Below, in pieces: positions 43,115-55,094 of a stretch of 64,000 nucleotides of DNA (its first letter is position 1; the number at the start of each line of letters is the position of its first letter). Position numbers and translations under genes: made by a program. The notes beneath the pieces were generated by a model. That model did not search any database, was not told the origin of the DNA, and saw only the letters and a list, made by a program, of their open reading frames with translations. Origin of the DNA: Tenrec ecaudatus (Eukaryota; Chordata; Mammalia; Afrosoricida; Tenrecidae); assembly GCF_050624435.1 (NCBI RefSeq), contig NC_134530.1:146050721-146114720 (forward strand). The letters run 5' to 3'.

Positions 43115-44477
43115 TTTACTTATTTGCTTGTTTGTTGATTTCTAATCATTTTATTAGGGACTCATACAACTCTTATCACAATCCATACATACATCAATTG
43201 TATAAAGCACATCTGTGCATTCTTTGCCCTCATCATTTTCAAAGCATTTGCTCTCCACTTAAGCCCTTGGCATCAGGTCCTCTTTTTTTCCCTCTCTCAC
43301 CGCTCCTCCCTCCCTCATGAGCCCTTGATAATTTATAAATCAATATTTTGTCATATCTAGCCCTGTCCGACGTCTCCCTTCACTCACTTTTCTGTTGTCC
43401 ATCCCCCAGGGAGGAGGTCACATGTAGATCCTTGTAATCGGTTCCTCCTTTCCAACCCACTCTCCCTCTACCCTCCCGGTATCACCCCTCACACCCCTGG
43501 TCCTGAAGGGATCATCCGCCCTGGATTCCCTGTTTTTCCAGTTCCTATCTGCACCAGTGTACACACTCAGGTCTAGCCAGACTTGCAAGGTAGATTTGGG
43601 ATCATGATAGTGGGGGAGGAGGAAGCATTTAGGAACTAGAGGAAAGTTGTATGTTTCATCGTTGCTACATCACACCTTGACTGGCTCATCTCTTCCCCTA
43701 GACCCCTCTGAAAGGGGATCTCCAGTGGCTGACAAATGGGCTTTGGGTCTCCACTCTTCACTCCCCCCCTCATTCACTATAGTAATATTTTTTTGTTCTG
43801 ATGATGCCTGATACCTGACCCCTTCAACACCTTGTGATCACACAGGCTGGTGTGCTTCTTCCATGTGGGCTTTGTTGCTTCTCAGCTAGATGGCTGCTTG
43901 TTTATCTTCAAGCCTTTAAGACTCCAAACGCTCTATCTTTTGATAGCTGGGCACCATCAGCTTTCTTCACCACATTTGCTATGCACACATTTGTGTTCAG
44001 CAATCTTGACGGGAAGGTGAGCATCATAGAATGCCAATTTAATAGAAGAAAGTATTCTTGCATTGAGGGAGTACTTGAGTGGAGGCCCAATGTTCTTCTG
44101 CTACCTTAATACCAAACCTATAAATATATACACCTAGATCTATTTCCCCATCCTCATATATAAATATATTTGCACATGTACATGTCTTTATCTAGACCTC
44201 TATAAATTCCCTTTGCCTCCCAGCTCTTTCCTCTATTTCCCTTGACTTTCCTCCTGTCCCACTATCATGTTCAGTCCCCACCAGGGATTCAGCAGTTCTT
44301 CTTTGTTACATTACCCTTGATTATACCCTACCAGGCCTCCCACACCCACCTCACCACCAATTTGTATCACTTGCTGTTCCCTTGTCCCTGGAAACAATCC
44401 AGAGGAGAAAACAATGGGACTGGCAGTTCCAGGAGGACATGGGAGAAGGGGAGGTGGGGGTAAAGGAAGTGGTGTTA
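43115..44477 (-). mobile_element. L1 3' end with 5' inversion and perfect 14-bp target duplication
   Basis: The flanks ACAACTGCTATTTA at 43101-43114 and 44478-44491 are identical. From the reversed tail (TCATTTTATTAGGGACTCAT at about 43147) to about 44392 the element is in reverse orientation. From 44393 (AATCCAGAGGAGAAAACAAT...) to 44477 (AAGGAAGTGGTGTTA) the L1 is in forward orientation. In intact copies the two pieces are neighbours, so this is the twin-priming signature. Confidence 0.93.
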
Positions 44478-44639
44478 ACAACTGCTATTTAAGTATGTAG
44501 TTGGGACAAGCTCAAGTCCTCGGTCTCCTCAGTCCTTAGGGTGTAAGGACAGAATTTCTCTAGAAAATAGGCATTGAGTTGACTTGATGAAGACAAAATA
44601 AGATAAGGAAACATACTTATTCAAAATGTGCCTTTGGTT

Positions 44640-45420
44640 TTTTTCTCAAAACTTCATCTCATTTTTTAAAACATGTATGGCTTGGATGGAAGTTTATAGA
44701 GAAAATTAGCTTTCTCTTCAACAGGCTATACACATTTTCCTTCATAACGTTCGTTACAGTCCCCTCGATGTAACAGCAGTATTCTTCCCACTTCCTCCCT
44801 GGTTTCCCGTTTCCGTTTGTCACCTTCCCTGCCTCTTCCGGCCTTTTGGCATTTGTTTTGGGGACAGCGCTGCCTTTTGGTTTTGTATGGTTGATTGTTC
44901 TGAGCAGAATGTTGCTCATGGGTGTGATTGTTCACTTTATAGGCCTGTTTACTGCTGATGAGTGCTCTCTAGGAAGGGATTCCGGTCCCAGTTTGAAAGG
45001 TGACTAAGGGCCCAGTCTTGGAGTTGCACCACTCTATCAGACCAGGATGTCTGGTCCGATTTATGATTGTGAATATTGTCTCCATGTTTTTCTCCCACTC
45101 ACTCTGTGCTCCTCTATTGTGATCCTGGTCAAAGTGGTTGGTACCAGTGGCTGGGCACCATCTAGTTCTTCGTGTCTCAGGCAAGTGCAGGCTGTGGCTT
45201 GTGTGGTCCATTAGTCCTTTGGACTGGTTGTTTCCTTGAGTCTTTGGGTTTTTTCACTCCTCTTTGCTCCAAACAAAAGGTGACCAAAAGTTACACCTTA
45301 GATACCTGCTCACACATTTTTTACGATACCAGTTGCGTAGAAGGTGGAATATTGATGAACTGTTATGCCAATTGACCTAGATATCCACTCCCTTACTACC
45401 ACCAAGACTGTATATAGTTC
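44640..45420 (-). mobile_element. Older L1 3' UTR, left part
   Basis: CATTTTCCTTCATAACGTTC, GGGCACCATCTAGTTCTTCG, GTGTGGTCCATTAGTCCTTT and TGTTATGCCAATTGACCTAG are L1 3'-UTR blocks I recall from other afrotherians. It continues at 45986 after the nested L1. Confidence 0.65.
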
Positions 45421-45985
45421 TTTTTTATTATTAAATACTTTTATTGGGGGTTCTTACATCTCATCACAATCCATGCATTCATCCGTTCTGTCAAGCACAT
45501 TTGTACATATGCTGCCATCATCATTTTGAAATCATTTTCTTTCTACTTGAGCCCTTGATATCAGTTCCTCATTTTCTCCCCTCCCCCCCCACCCTCCCTC
45601 CCTCATGAGCTCTTGATAAGTTGTAGATTACTATTTTCATCTTTTGCATCATCCTCTATCACCCTTCACCCACTTTTCTGTTGTTCATTCCCCCTGGGAG
45701 GGGGTTATATATTGATCCTTGTGATCAATTCCCCCTTTCTCCCCCCACCTTCCCCTTATCCTCCTGGTATCTCTATTCTCATTGTTGGCCCTGAGGGGTT
45801 TATGTAGCGTGGATTCCCTCTGTGCGGGCTCTTATCTGTAGCATTGTACATTTCTGGTCTAGTCTGATTTCTAAGGTAGAATTGAGGTCATGATGGGGGT
45901 GGGGTTGGGGGAAGGCATTAAAGAACTAGAGGAAAGTTTTATGTTTCATCAGTGCTATACTGCACCCTGACTGGCTCAAGACTAT
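45421..45985 (-). mobile_element. Younger L1 3' end nested in the older L1
   Basis: From TATTAAATACTTTTATTGGG through the common UTR to TACTGCACCCTGACTGGCTC. The flanks CAAGACTGTATATAGTT and CAAGACTATAGTT resemble a target duplication with a small indel. Confidence 0.82.
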
Positions 45986-46425
45986 AGTTTTAAGCCCTCA
46001 TGACCACTAACTCAGTCCCTCAAGGTATTTGACTATGGCTAAGAAGTCTACATAACTTTGCCCCCTTGTATGGTGTACTAAAAACCTGGGTATATTTGCA
46101 GCGCACAGAAATACATATGTAACAATATCATCTGCCAAACTTATATATGCCTGTGGTATATACCTCTTCAACCTACATATCTACTTATGTTTCACACAGA
46201 CATTATTGTTTGTTGTTACTGCTCTTGTAGGATTACGTATGTCGTGGTATTTCCCATACCTCTCGGTGTCTGTTCTGGTGCCGTTCTGCCGACTCCCCCT
46301 TATTTTATAGTCTTTCCCCGTCTACTGTCAAATGAGCGATGTCCTCTTCCATCATTTGTTTATCCTTTCATGCACTGATGGGCATGTAGGTTCAGCCTCT
46401 ACCTTTGTTTCAGTTCATTTTGCGA
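45986..46425 (-). mobile_element. Older L1 3' UTR, right part
   Basis: The blocks AACTCAGTCCCTCAAGGTAT, GACTATGGCTAAGAAGTCTA and CATTTGTTTATCCTTTCATG / CACTGATGGGCATGTAGGTT continue the older element into its ORF2-proximal part. Confidence 0.6.
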
Positions 46426-46489
46426 AGAAGGGGGAGGCAACCCTGGGTTCTGCTGTATGCGCTCTTACCTTGTTCCTTTGGAATAAAAG

Positions 46490-47035
46490 TTATCACAGTC
46501 AGCCTACATGACTTTATGCAGTCAGGTAGTTCGTTTATTGTGCCAACCTGGCCAATAAACTCATGTGGGGTTAATTGAAGGGTGGAGAGATAAATGACTC
46601 CATGAGTCTTGCCTTTTGAGTTCTTGGGTCTCTTGCTTTGTGATGGTTGGACCAGGGTGCAGCTGCCTTAGCCAGTTCTCTGCTTCAGCTGGCAAGGCTC
46701 ACTTCCTGCAAGACATCTCTGAGGAGAAGCAGCATGGACCTACCCTGATGCAGCCCTGGGTGCTGGAGCAGCTGCATGGAGACCCCTACCAGCACTGAGA
46801 TGCTTACACGTTCACTGATTCAGCTTTCCTCCTGCAGTCGGCATCATTGTGTGTGTTCTGTGAGATGGAGGAGGACTTTGTGGATTAGTGTCAGACATAT
46901 AGGTTAATGCTGGACTTGTGGGTTTGGGCAGCGCCAGGTTGGGATGTTTTCTTGATGCACACTTGACCTTTATATCAAACTCTCTCGTACGTGAATTTCT
47001 GTGGATTTGTTTCTCTAAAGTGCCAGACTAACACC
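46490..47035. repeat. Possible LTR-like interspersed repeat
   Basis: CAATAAACTCATGTGGGGTT, TGCTTTGTGATGGTTGGACC, GTGTCAGACATATAGGTTAA and GTGGATTTGTTTCTCTAAAG form a block I believe recurs in tenrec DNA, ending CAGACTAACA. Class and orientation are uncertain. Confidence 0.4.
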
Positions 47036-47734
47036 TGCAGTCTCTGGAATGTTTGGAACTCACTACCTGGCTCAGAGGCAAACAAGTGGAGCACCTCCTT
47101 TATGTGCCTAACTGCTAGTGATCGAAAGGCTAGATCCTGCTGTCTGGGTAGTCACCAGAGACATCCTGACAGTTTGAAGAATCTCATTGCCCTGCTTGCT
47201 TGCCTACCGTCAATTGTTCCCTGTGGTTATCCTGACACCGGAATTGATATAAAACAAGAGTACCTGCCTCCCCAGGGGTTTGAATTCCCAAGCAGGACGC
47301 CATCAAAACCACCTGTGTGGCTGTCAGCGTCCTCACTGGTGCCACCTACTGAAAACATCAACTTCCCTTTCTTCCTCGCTCAGAGGCGAGCCGTGAGAAG
47401 GCCAGTTGCTCTTTATAATTTAGCTGAAAAGGTGCCAGGAAAGTGGCTCAGGGGAGATTCCTGTGGCACTAATTTCTGAACCCGAAAGCAGGATGGCTCC
47501 CACCACTTCTAGCCAAGTTCCTCACCAGCGATTTTTGGTTCATCTTTTTTTTTTTGGTTTCAAACCAAAGACAGTTTCACTTTTAGGGCTTCTCTTGGGA
47601 TGCTGCCAGTGGTGGGGTAGGGGTGGTGCTAGGTGACCTAGAGGGGGCTCTGAAACCCTGTGTTACAGACACCCCGTGTACAGCAGATCGAAACACGACC
47701 TGGCCCTGAGCCCTCCTCCCAACTGACCCTATGT

Positions 47735-48240
47735 TTGAACTTATTGTTGCAGCTATGGTGTCAATCCATCTCCTCGAGGGCCTGCTGTTCCCCCTGCCCT
47801 TTTACTTCACCAGGCATGATGTCTTTTTCCAGAGACTGGTCTCTCCTGGCAACATGCCCCACGTGAAGGTTTGCCTCCAGAGAGATTTTGACTGCAGTTC
47901 TTCCCAGAGAGGTCGGTTTGTTCTTCTGGCAAGCCATGCTCCACCACCATCCAAACACATCAATTCCTCTTGGATTTTCCTTATGCCCTGTCCAACTTTC
48001 ACACGCATATGAGGTGACTGAATATACCATGGCTTGGATCAGGTACACTGCAGTCCTCAAAGTAACCCTCCTTGCTTTTCAACACTTTAAGGAGCAGAAT
48101 TTACCCCATGTAATGTGTTGTTTGATCTCTAGACTGCTCTTTCCATGAGCATTGATTGTGGATCCAACAAGACAAAATCCTGGACGACGTCAACCTTTTT
48201 TCATAATGTTACCTGGGCTGAAGGAACACATTATCTTCTT
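47735..48240 (-). mobile_element. RTE LINE fragment
   Basis: GGTGTCAATCCATCTCCTCG, GGCATGATGTCTTTTTCCAG, CTCCTGGCAACATGCCCCAC, ATATACCATGGCTTGGATCA and GCATTGATTGTGGATCCAAC are reversed RTE 3'-half blocks. Confidence 0.8.
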
Positions 48241-48723
48241 AGGATATTCCCAGCTGGCAGGAAACAAAACAAAACAAAGCAAAGCAAAAACAAAAACACA
48301 CCACCTTCCTGAAAGCCATCCGTGGGTTTGTTAAACAGCAGTAGTCAAGACAGGGGAGAAGGGGAGGATAATGTAAGGGGCAGGAGTTTTCCCTGAACCT
48401 CGGACACCATAACAGCTTGTCCTATGGCACAAATAACATTGCATAGCATTCGGGATTGAATGCTGCTTTGTTCTGAAGGAAGTGGTCCCTTTGAGTCAAG
48501 TTTCCAGAAAGGGCAGGTTCTAAATGAAGCAGTGTTGTAGGAAGGTTGCCCTCGACTGAGAGCTGAGGCGTGCTTCCTCGCAGTTCTGCAACTGGAGAAA
48601 GGCCCTTCCCGGAATCAACCCAATCCTTTGGGAAGACATCCTAACAAAATGATGGGAAAACATCTGAAATCAAATCAGGAACGACCTTAAGGAAAACGCT
48701 TTAATTTACTTGGTTTAAATATC

Positions 48724-48724
48724 G

Positions 48725-48793
<69 letters not shown>
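48724..48793 (+). repeat. (ATCT)n tetranucleotide microsatellite
   Basis: About 17 uninterrupted copies of ATCT run from 48724 to the ATCTAAATC boundary. It is long and pure enough to be polymorphic. Confidence 0.97.
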
Positions 48794-49351
48794 AATCAAT
48801 GTTCAATGAAACTTTACTTTTATTTAATAAAAATATATTCCCCACTGCCATTGTGTTTGGTCAGGTTCTCTAAAGGAGGAAAACCACACTTGTTTGTGTC
48901 TGTCTAGCATGAAATGCAGATCAAGACAAGGCTTGATGTAGAAGTCGAAGTTCATAGGTGCAGTCTGGGTGAAGTCAGGCTTCCCCTGGCTCATGGCAGT
49001 GGATGAACAGGAAGCATGATGATGAAGCAAAGAGAGCAGGGGGCACAGGCTGGTGGATGCAGGGGTCCGAAGTCAATTCCCCATTGGTAGTACTCTGGTA
49101 ACCCCTAAGATCAGTAGGCAGCGCAATAGGAGATTGAGGAACCAGATGCAAGAACAGCTTCAGCAAAAGACAAAGGGTCAAAGAGGACTTGATTCTGCTC
49201 AGTCTCTCATTCTTAATCAATGACTCTGTGTGTGTTGTTTCTCTCTCATACAAAAAGGCTGATGACACCAAGGAGGTGACTTGTCATCAGGCTGGGCTCC
49301 CATTGAGAGGTTGGGTGCCACCACTATCCTTACCCAGGAGTTGACATAGTC

Positions 49352-49533
49352 CCTCCCTCACAGCCATGAAGTTGATCCTAACTCCTAGTGGCCTATGGAC
49401 AGTCTCCAAGGCTGTAAGTCTGTACAGGAACAGACAGCCTCAACTTTGTCCTGTGGGGCAGCTAGTGTGTTTGAACTGTAGACTTCATGGTTAATGGTAA
49501 AATGCTTATTCAACAGTATCACCAGGGTTCTTA
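49352..49533 (-). repeat. AfroSINE, diverged
   Basis: CATGAAGTTGATCCTAACTC and AACAGTATCACCAGGGTTCT are its ends. Confidence 0.72.
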
Positions 49534-49597
49534 AAAATATATTAATAAAAAGTGTTTTGTTACTTTAAAAAAGAATAAAATGCTGCTACCCCAATAC

Positions 49598-49755
49598 CTA
49601 TGCACTGTCACCGAATCGGTAAATCTTTCTGAGGCTGTGGCTCTTTACAGGAGCTCTTTCTTCTTTCTCCCAAGGAACTGCTTGTAGGTTCAAACTACTG
49701 ACTTTGCAGTTAGCAGCCCAATACCTAACCCACTTATGCCACCAGGAGTCCTTGC
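49598..49755 (-). repeat. AfroSINE, 5' part
   Basis: GTTCAAACTACTGACTTTGC and TTATGCCACCAGGAGTCCTT mark the reversed head. Confidence 0.75.
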
Positions 49756-50039
49756 TACCCCAACAAGCCTTTAAAATGTTGAGAGGGAAGTTATTAAGAC
49801 CAATCATTATTAGGACAGTGGGGTTGTGTTCAAATCCTCTGTTCTGAAACTATTCTCACTAGTGGTGTGAGGTGGGGGGGAGAGGGCGGTGATAAACTCT
49901 GGCATCAGTAGGGGCGTGAATATTATATTAGAACTGCAACTGGTTTGTAGACAACTACACTGTATACCACAAAACAACTCTGTTTGGAGTCTTGACATCA
50001 ATCCAGCCTGCACTGAATTCTTCCTGACCATGAACTCCA

Positions 50040-50248
50040 AAACTCCATACTCACTGCCATCAAGTCAATTTCAACTCATCGGGATACCACAGAACAACAT
50101 AGAACTGGCCCATTGGGCTTCCTAGACTTTTTAGTCTTTATAGGAATAAGCAGCCTCATTTTCCTCCCTCAGAAAGGCTGGTGGGTTCGAGCCCATGACT
50201 TTGTGGTTAGCAGTTCAGTGCATGCCCCATTATACCACCAGGGCTCTG
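50040..50248 (-). repeat. AfroSINE, complete
   Basis: CTCACTGCCATCAAGTCAAT, GCTGGTGGGTTCGAGCCCAT and ATTATACCACCAGGGCTCT span tail to head. Confidence 0.88.
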
Positions 50249-50329
50249 GCCATGAACTGGCCAAGTAAAATGTTTTGCCCTTGGGCAGGGTGTGTTTGAA
50301 AGTGGATTAAAACTGCCTGGCCAGGCCAG

Positions 50330-50528
50330 GAAGGAGCCCTGGTGGTGTGGCGATTACTTATTGGGCTGCTAGTCAGAGGTCAACAGTTTGAAACACTAGT
50401 GGCTCCTCAGGAGGAAGACTTTGTGGTTTCCTAAAGAGTTGTCATCTCAGAAACCCACCGAGCTCTTCCACCCTGTCCTATAGGATTACTATGAGTCAGA
50501 ATCCACTTGATGGCAGTGAATTTTTGAG
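50330..50528 (+). repeat. AfroSINE, complete
   Basis: AAGGAGCCCTGGTGGTGTGG, TTGGGCTGCTAGTCAGAGGT and ACTATGAGTCAGAATCCACT / TGATGGCAGTGAA span head to tail. Confidence 0.9.
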
Positions 50529-50620
50529 TCAGGCCTGGAACTTGCCTGGGTGTATCCTTGATGGAGAGTGTGGGGTCAGGGCCTCAGGCTTTGAGTCACA
50601 CCACAGAAAATCCTGTAAGG

Positions 50621-50843
50621 CAGGGGTCCTCAAACTTTTTAAACAGGGGCCAGTTCACTGTCCCTAAGACCATTGGAGGGCCGGATTATAGTTTAAAAAA
50701 AAAACTATGGACAAATTCCTATGCACACGGCACATACCTTATTTTGAAGTAAAAAACCAAAACGGGCAAAAACACCCGGCGTACTGGATAAATGTCCCCA
50801 GCGGGCCACATGTGGCCCGTGGGCCATAGTTTGAGAATCCCTA
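50621..50843 (+). mobile_element. hAT MITE with perfect 8-bp target duplication
   Basis: CAGGGGTCCTCAAACTTTTT opens and TAGTTTGAGAATCCCTA closes a diverged inverted repeat. CTGTAAGG at 50613-50620 and at 50844-50851 is a perfect 8-bp duplication. GGGCCAGTTCACTGTCCCTA and GGGCCACATGTGGCCCGTGG are internal landmarks. It is non-coding and lies downstream of ADORA3. Confidence 0.85.
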
Positions 50844-51154
50844 CTGTAAGGTCTTGGGATCTGAAATCATTTACATGGCACAATCACGACCCTCCTTTCC
50901 TGGTAGTTGTGCTTGAGACAGTGATTCATTGTTCCTCCGCCAATCACGATTTGGGGACCACTTTCGCGTGTTTTCTGCTATTCTATAATTAGGACCATGG
51001 CCATGAATTCTTTGGGCACCATGACTCCTTCATGCTGACAAAGTGCTCGGCATAATAGCAATCCATTGTCTCTTCTGGCCTTACCCACGCTGCCCTATAG
51101 CTCTGTACTCCTTTGAAAATGAAGCACCAGGATAAATGATTCGAATCGAGCTGA

Positions 51155-51222
51155 CCCTATATAACAGGTCTAGTGTACAGGGTCACTATGAGTTGGAAAT
51201 TATTCAAGGGAAATGGGTTTTC
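51155..51222 (+). repeat. AfroSINE tail fragment
   Basis: GACCCTATATAACAGGTCTA and CACTATGAGTTGGAAATTAT are a diverged tail. Confidence 0.5.
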
Positions 51223-51472
51223 TAGAGTCAGGAGCATTCTTTCTCTATCGATAGATGAATGGCTCAGAAAGCCAGAAAATGCTCTGATCCTCCCAGACAT
51301 AAGGGGAAAGGTGTTCTACAAAAAGGCACGAGAAGCCCAGAATGGACACCGCTGGATGCCCACCATGGCTTTAGGTCGTTTGCAGGCTGAGAGTCAGGAC
51401 CAGCCAGCTGGGTCTCCAAGTTTCAAAATCCTGACCCCCAGCAAACAGCTGCAGGCGACAGCTAACTAATTT

Positions 51473-51478
51473 TTTATT
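51473..51478 (-). other. ADORA3 polyadenylation signal AATAAA (minus)
   Basis: TTTATT on the plus strand lies about 390 bases beyond the ADORA3 stop codon and is followed on the minus strand by A-rich sequence. Confidence 0.6.
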
Positions 51479-51867
51479 CACTCACATACATTCACAAGTG
51501 GCTTAGCAGTTTACACCCTGAGCTCCCAACATCCCCTGGACTTCTCCTAAGAGCAGGGTTCTTAGACACTGCCACAGAGTCTAACTGAGTCACCATCACA
51601 AACACATCAAGCAGTAGGTGAAGGAGAGGCACCTTCAGACTCCCTGGGTCTCCTTTTGTACAGGTAGGAGGAACGCAGGAGGCAGTCGCAGCAATGGTAC
51701 ATTGTCCTCAAGTCAGGTCTACAGAAGGTCCTTGCTTTCAAGGAAGAGGGTAGGAGAGGTACAACTGGAGGCAGCCCGCCAAATGCTCTCCCTCCCGGTG
51801 GAAGGAATGTCAAAGCCCTGGTCCACGTGACTGGGTCCTCAAGAGTCTCTGAGTCTGAGTCTGAAAG

Positions 51868-52492
51868 TCATTTTCCATGGAGGACTGCATCTGAAGACCT
51901 GTCGTTGCTTAAGTCCAGGGAATCAGCGGACTGGCAAATCATACAGGTTTTAAAGATCAAGAGGTAGGTCTCCTTGAACTTCTTTATTTTGCAAGCGTAG
52001 ACAATAGGGTTCATCATGGAGTTAGCATGGGAGAGCAAGATACCCAAGTATATCGCAACATCTGATACTTCCCCCTGAAAGTAGAGAATACAGTTGATGA
52101 TGGATAAAGGCAGCCAGGACAAAGCAAACAAGAAGAGAACCAGGAACAGGGATTTCGCTGTCTTGAACTCCCGTCCATAAAATGCCCCCGTCTCTTTGGA
52201 GGCAGACGAGCTCTGATTAAGCCTGTTCCGGATGACATAGAAGATGTCAAGGTAGATGGCACACATGACAACCAGAGGGATCAAGATCCAGATGAAGAAG
52301 CTGAAGTAGACCATGTAGTCCATTCTCATAGTAGAACGGAATTTGCATGGAATGTAGGTGACATTTTGGTTGCGCTCCAGGAACGGTTGCATGTTCCAGC
52401 CAAACATGGGTGTCAATCCCACCAGGAATGACACCAGCCAGCAAAGGCCCAGTGACAGCCATATTCTTCTCTGAGTGGTGACCCTCTTGTAT
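51868..52492 (-). CDS. ADORA3: ADORA3 coding exon 2, adenosine A3 receptor residues 113-319
   Basis: The acceptor is CTTCAAACAG at 52500-52493 (minus); the stop TGA is at 51870-51868. The exon covers intracellular loop 2 (YKRVTTQRR) through transmembrane helices 4-7 and the C-terminal tail. Visible family marks are Asn155-Val-Thr and Cys161 in extracellular loop 2, Trp238 in FALSWLP (helix 6 toggle), Asn245 in SIINC (adenine contact), His267 and NPIVY at 273-277. Cysteines in TCMICQ are likely palmitoylated, and the Ser-rich tail suits receptor-kinase phosphorylation. A3 couples to Gi/o and in many species drives mast-cell and granulocyte responses. The tail ends DAVLHGK, unlike the short human end. 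Confidence 0.97.
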
Positions 52493-52714
52493 CTGTTTGA
52501 AGGGAAAAGAGCCCATAAGTTCATGGCAGGAATTGCTCAAGGATTGGGAAGTTGGAGCTAGCAAAATTATCGAAATTGAGAAGTGCAGCATGCGGTTTCC
52601 TAAGCACTAAGGGCACACAGTGACTGCAGCCAAACTCTACTGGTTATAAGGACAAGACAGACAGATAGCAATTAGAAAAAAAAAATCCAGCCAACTTCTC
52701 TGGTAGCTTTCTTT

Positions 52715-53310
52715 TGTTTGTTTTTTAATCATTTTATTAGGGGCTCATGCAACTCCTATCACAATCCACACATACATCAATTGTGTCAAGCACATTTGTA
52801 CATTCATTGCCCTCATCATTCTCAAAACATTTGCTCTTCACTTAATCCCCTGGCATCAGCTCCTTATTTTCCCCCTCCCTCCCCGCTCCCCTTCCCTCAT
52901 GAACCCTTGAGAATTTATAAATTATTATTTTGTTAGATCTTACACTGTCCGACGTCTCCCTTCAACTATTTTTTTCTGTTGTCCATCCCCCAGGGAGGGG
53001 GTTATATGTAGATCCTTATAATCAGTTCTCCCTTTCCACCCCACCTTCTCTCCACCCTCCCTATATTGCCACTCTCAGCACTGGTCCTGAAGGGATCATC
53101 CACCCTGGATTCCCTGTGTTTCCAGTTCCTATCTGTACCAGTGTACATACCCTGGTCTAGCCAGATTTGTAAGGTAGAATTGGGATCATGATAGTGGGGT
53201 TGGAGGCAGGGGGTGGAGCCTTTAGGAACTAGAGGAAGGTTGTATGTTTCATCGTTGCTAGCCTGCACCCTGACTGGCTCATCTCCTCCCCGTGACCCTC
53301 TCTGGGACCT
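52715..53310 (-). mobile_element. L1 3' end in the ADORA3 intron
   Basis: TTTTTTAATCATTTTATTAG, GGGCTCATGCAACTCCTATC...CACCCTGACTGGCTCATCTC. It is about 600 bases long and in the same orientation as ADORA3, so its AATAAA-type 3' end lies in the sense direction of the gene. Confidence 0.85.
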
Positions 53311-53839
53311 ACCCAGAATGAACTAGGAATGTGAGAACTTTGAGTCAGGTATTTGCATAACCCGTTCATGACTCCATTTCCAGCCCATTAATAGTCATTT
53401 AAGTCTCATGGGATTGTCTACCTGGTAAGGAATGGTCTCAACATATGGCTGCCTGCTGTGCTGTGCACTGTCCCACTTGGCTATTGTGCTTCTCCCACGC
53501 TTCCCTACCCATACTTGCCTCTGTTGCAAGTGGCATACATGCACTCTTGGTGTTGAGCTACATGAGTCCTCGATGGAGATTCGAAGATGGTGTTGAATCA
53601 TGTCAAGAACCTTGAGAGTCTCATCCGGTGGGGGCGGGGGGGGGGAATCACCATGTCTCCTTCAATCTTCCCTCCTGACAAGATCCTACACAACCTTCCA
53701 GAAGGCAACTCCTCTTTTTTGAGTCCCTGCTCTTTCCTCTGTAGACGTCACCTCAATGAAATCTCACAACAAATGCGCTATCTTTCTGATAGTCTTCATT
53801 TTATTGATGCTAGTGATGAAAATGACAGCAGTTAAAACC

Positions 53840-54060
53840 ACTGCGTGCAAGGCATCTTTTTCTAAGCGCTGTACATGTGTTAACCCAGCTAGCTCTATGA
53901 GGAAGGAACAGTTATCCTCTCCATTTCAGAGGTAAGAAAAGTGAACCACAGACAAGTGAAGCAACTGTGCAAACTAGAAGTGGTGGAGCGAAAATTGAAA
54001 CGAGTGAATCTGAGCGCAACACATCTGAACCACTGTGATGAAAGAATGAGGCAGAGAAAA
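53840..54060 (-). repeat. MIR element
   Basis: TTCTAAGCGCTGTACATGTG, CTCTATGAGGAAGGAACAGT and TCCATTTCAGAGGTAAGAAA follow the reversed MIR consensus closely. Confidence 0.75.
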
Positions 54061-54304
54061 CTCAATAACTTGCCTACCAAGCCTCAGGATGCTGGGATTT
54101 GAAGGCAGACTGGTCTGTAGCTACAGCTTGCTTATAGCTCCCTATCATGCTCTTTCCCTAAGACTGACACCGTTAAGGATCCCTGGGGAATTGGAATTTC
54201 TCCATTTGGCAATCTGTTCTCTTTACTTGGTCACAGGAAAGGCTGGTACTACTTTCACAATGGAGAACTATTTCAGGAATGGCTCTCACAGTTCAGAAGG
54301 AGAC

Positions 54305-54488
54305 AAGGAAACGCATTCACTGATGCCACCAAGTCGATTCTGACTCATAGTGACTCTCCATGGGGTTTCTAAAACTGTGAATCTTTGAGGAAACAGACAG
54401 CCTCATTTCAGTCCTGCAGAGTGGCTGAGGGTTTAAACCTTCAGCCTTTCAGTTGGCCATCAGCCCAGTGCCTAACCTATAGCACCCC
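54305..54488 (-). repeat. AfroSINE copy
   Basis: CACCAAGTCGATTCTGACTC and AGTTGGCCATCAGCCCAGTG mark it. It lies in the ADORA3 intron. Confidence 0.8.
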
Positions 54489-54527
54489 CAAACTAGAACA
54501 AAAACCAAACCCTCACTGTCAATTCCA

Positions 54528-54692
54528 ACCCTGGGCATGTGTGCCAGTGGCATAGTGAGAGGTTACCAGTTCAAAACCACAAGCCATTTGATAGAAAGGT
54601 GAGAATTTCTACTCCTCTGAAGAGTTCCAGTCTTGGAAGTCCACAGGGGCAGTTCTGCCCTGTCCTATAAAGTCACTGCGACAGCACTACCA
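54528..54692 (+). repeat. AfroSINE copy
   Basis: GCCAGTGGCATAGTGAGAGG and GGGGCAGTTCTGCCCTGTCC mark it. It is head to head with the previous copy. Confidence 0.75.
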
Positions 54693-55094
54693 GTGTTCCA
54701 TAAACAGACATGAGAGTGCTTTTGAAAATTCATGGGGAAACGCCCTATCTGTGAAGTCCGTTGCTCCACAAAATGTTTGAAGCCCTATGTATATTTATTC
54801 TGAGGTTCCCTTGATCAAGATCAAGATGGGGATGGGCACAGAACAGGAAGCCAAGGTGAAATAATAGCCTACGCGTATTTGGTAGATAATAGAACCATCA
54901 GCTTTATCTCTCTGCTTCTTATCTACTCGGGTCCTATCATTTTTAAAAGCCAAGAGCCTTTTGTTATTGAAAGATGCATCATATTTTCCTCATAGCTACC
55001 CCAGGGAAGCAAATAGGCCCCGTTAATCAATGGTGAGGGATATTAAAGTACTCCGATTACTGATTTCTGAGCCTTGGCTCATAGGCATCAACTC

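Noticed and set aside
48724-48793. Possible CRISPR-like regular array
   Set aside because: It is a pure ATCT microsatellite without spacers. CRISPR arrays are not expected in mammalian nuclear DNA.
51868-52524. ADORA3 second exon as an independent gene starting [10 protein letters not shown]
   Set aside because: The first eleven residues are intron read-through. The acceptor at 52493 joins in frame to exon 1.
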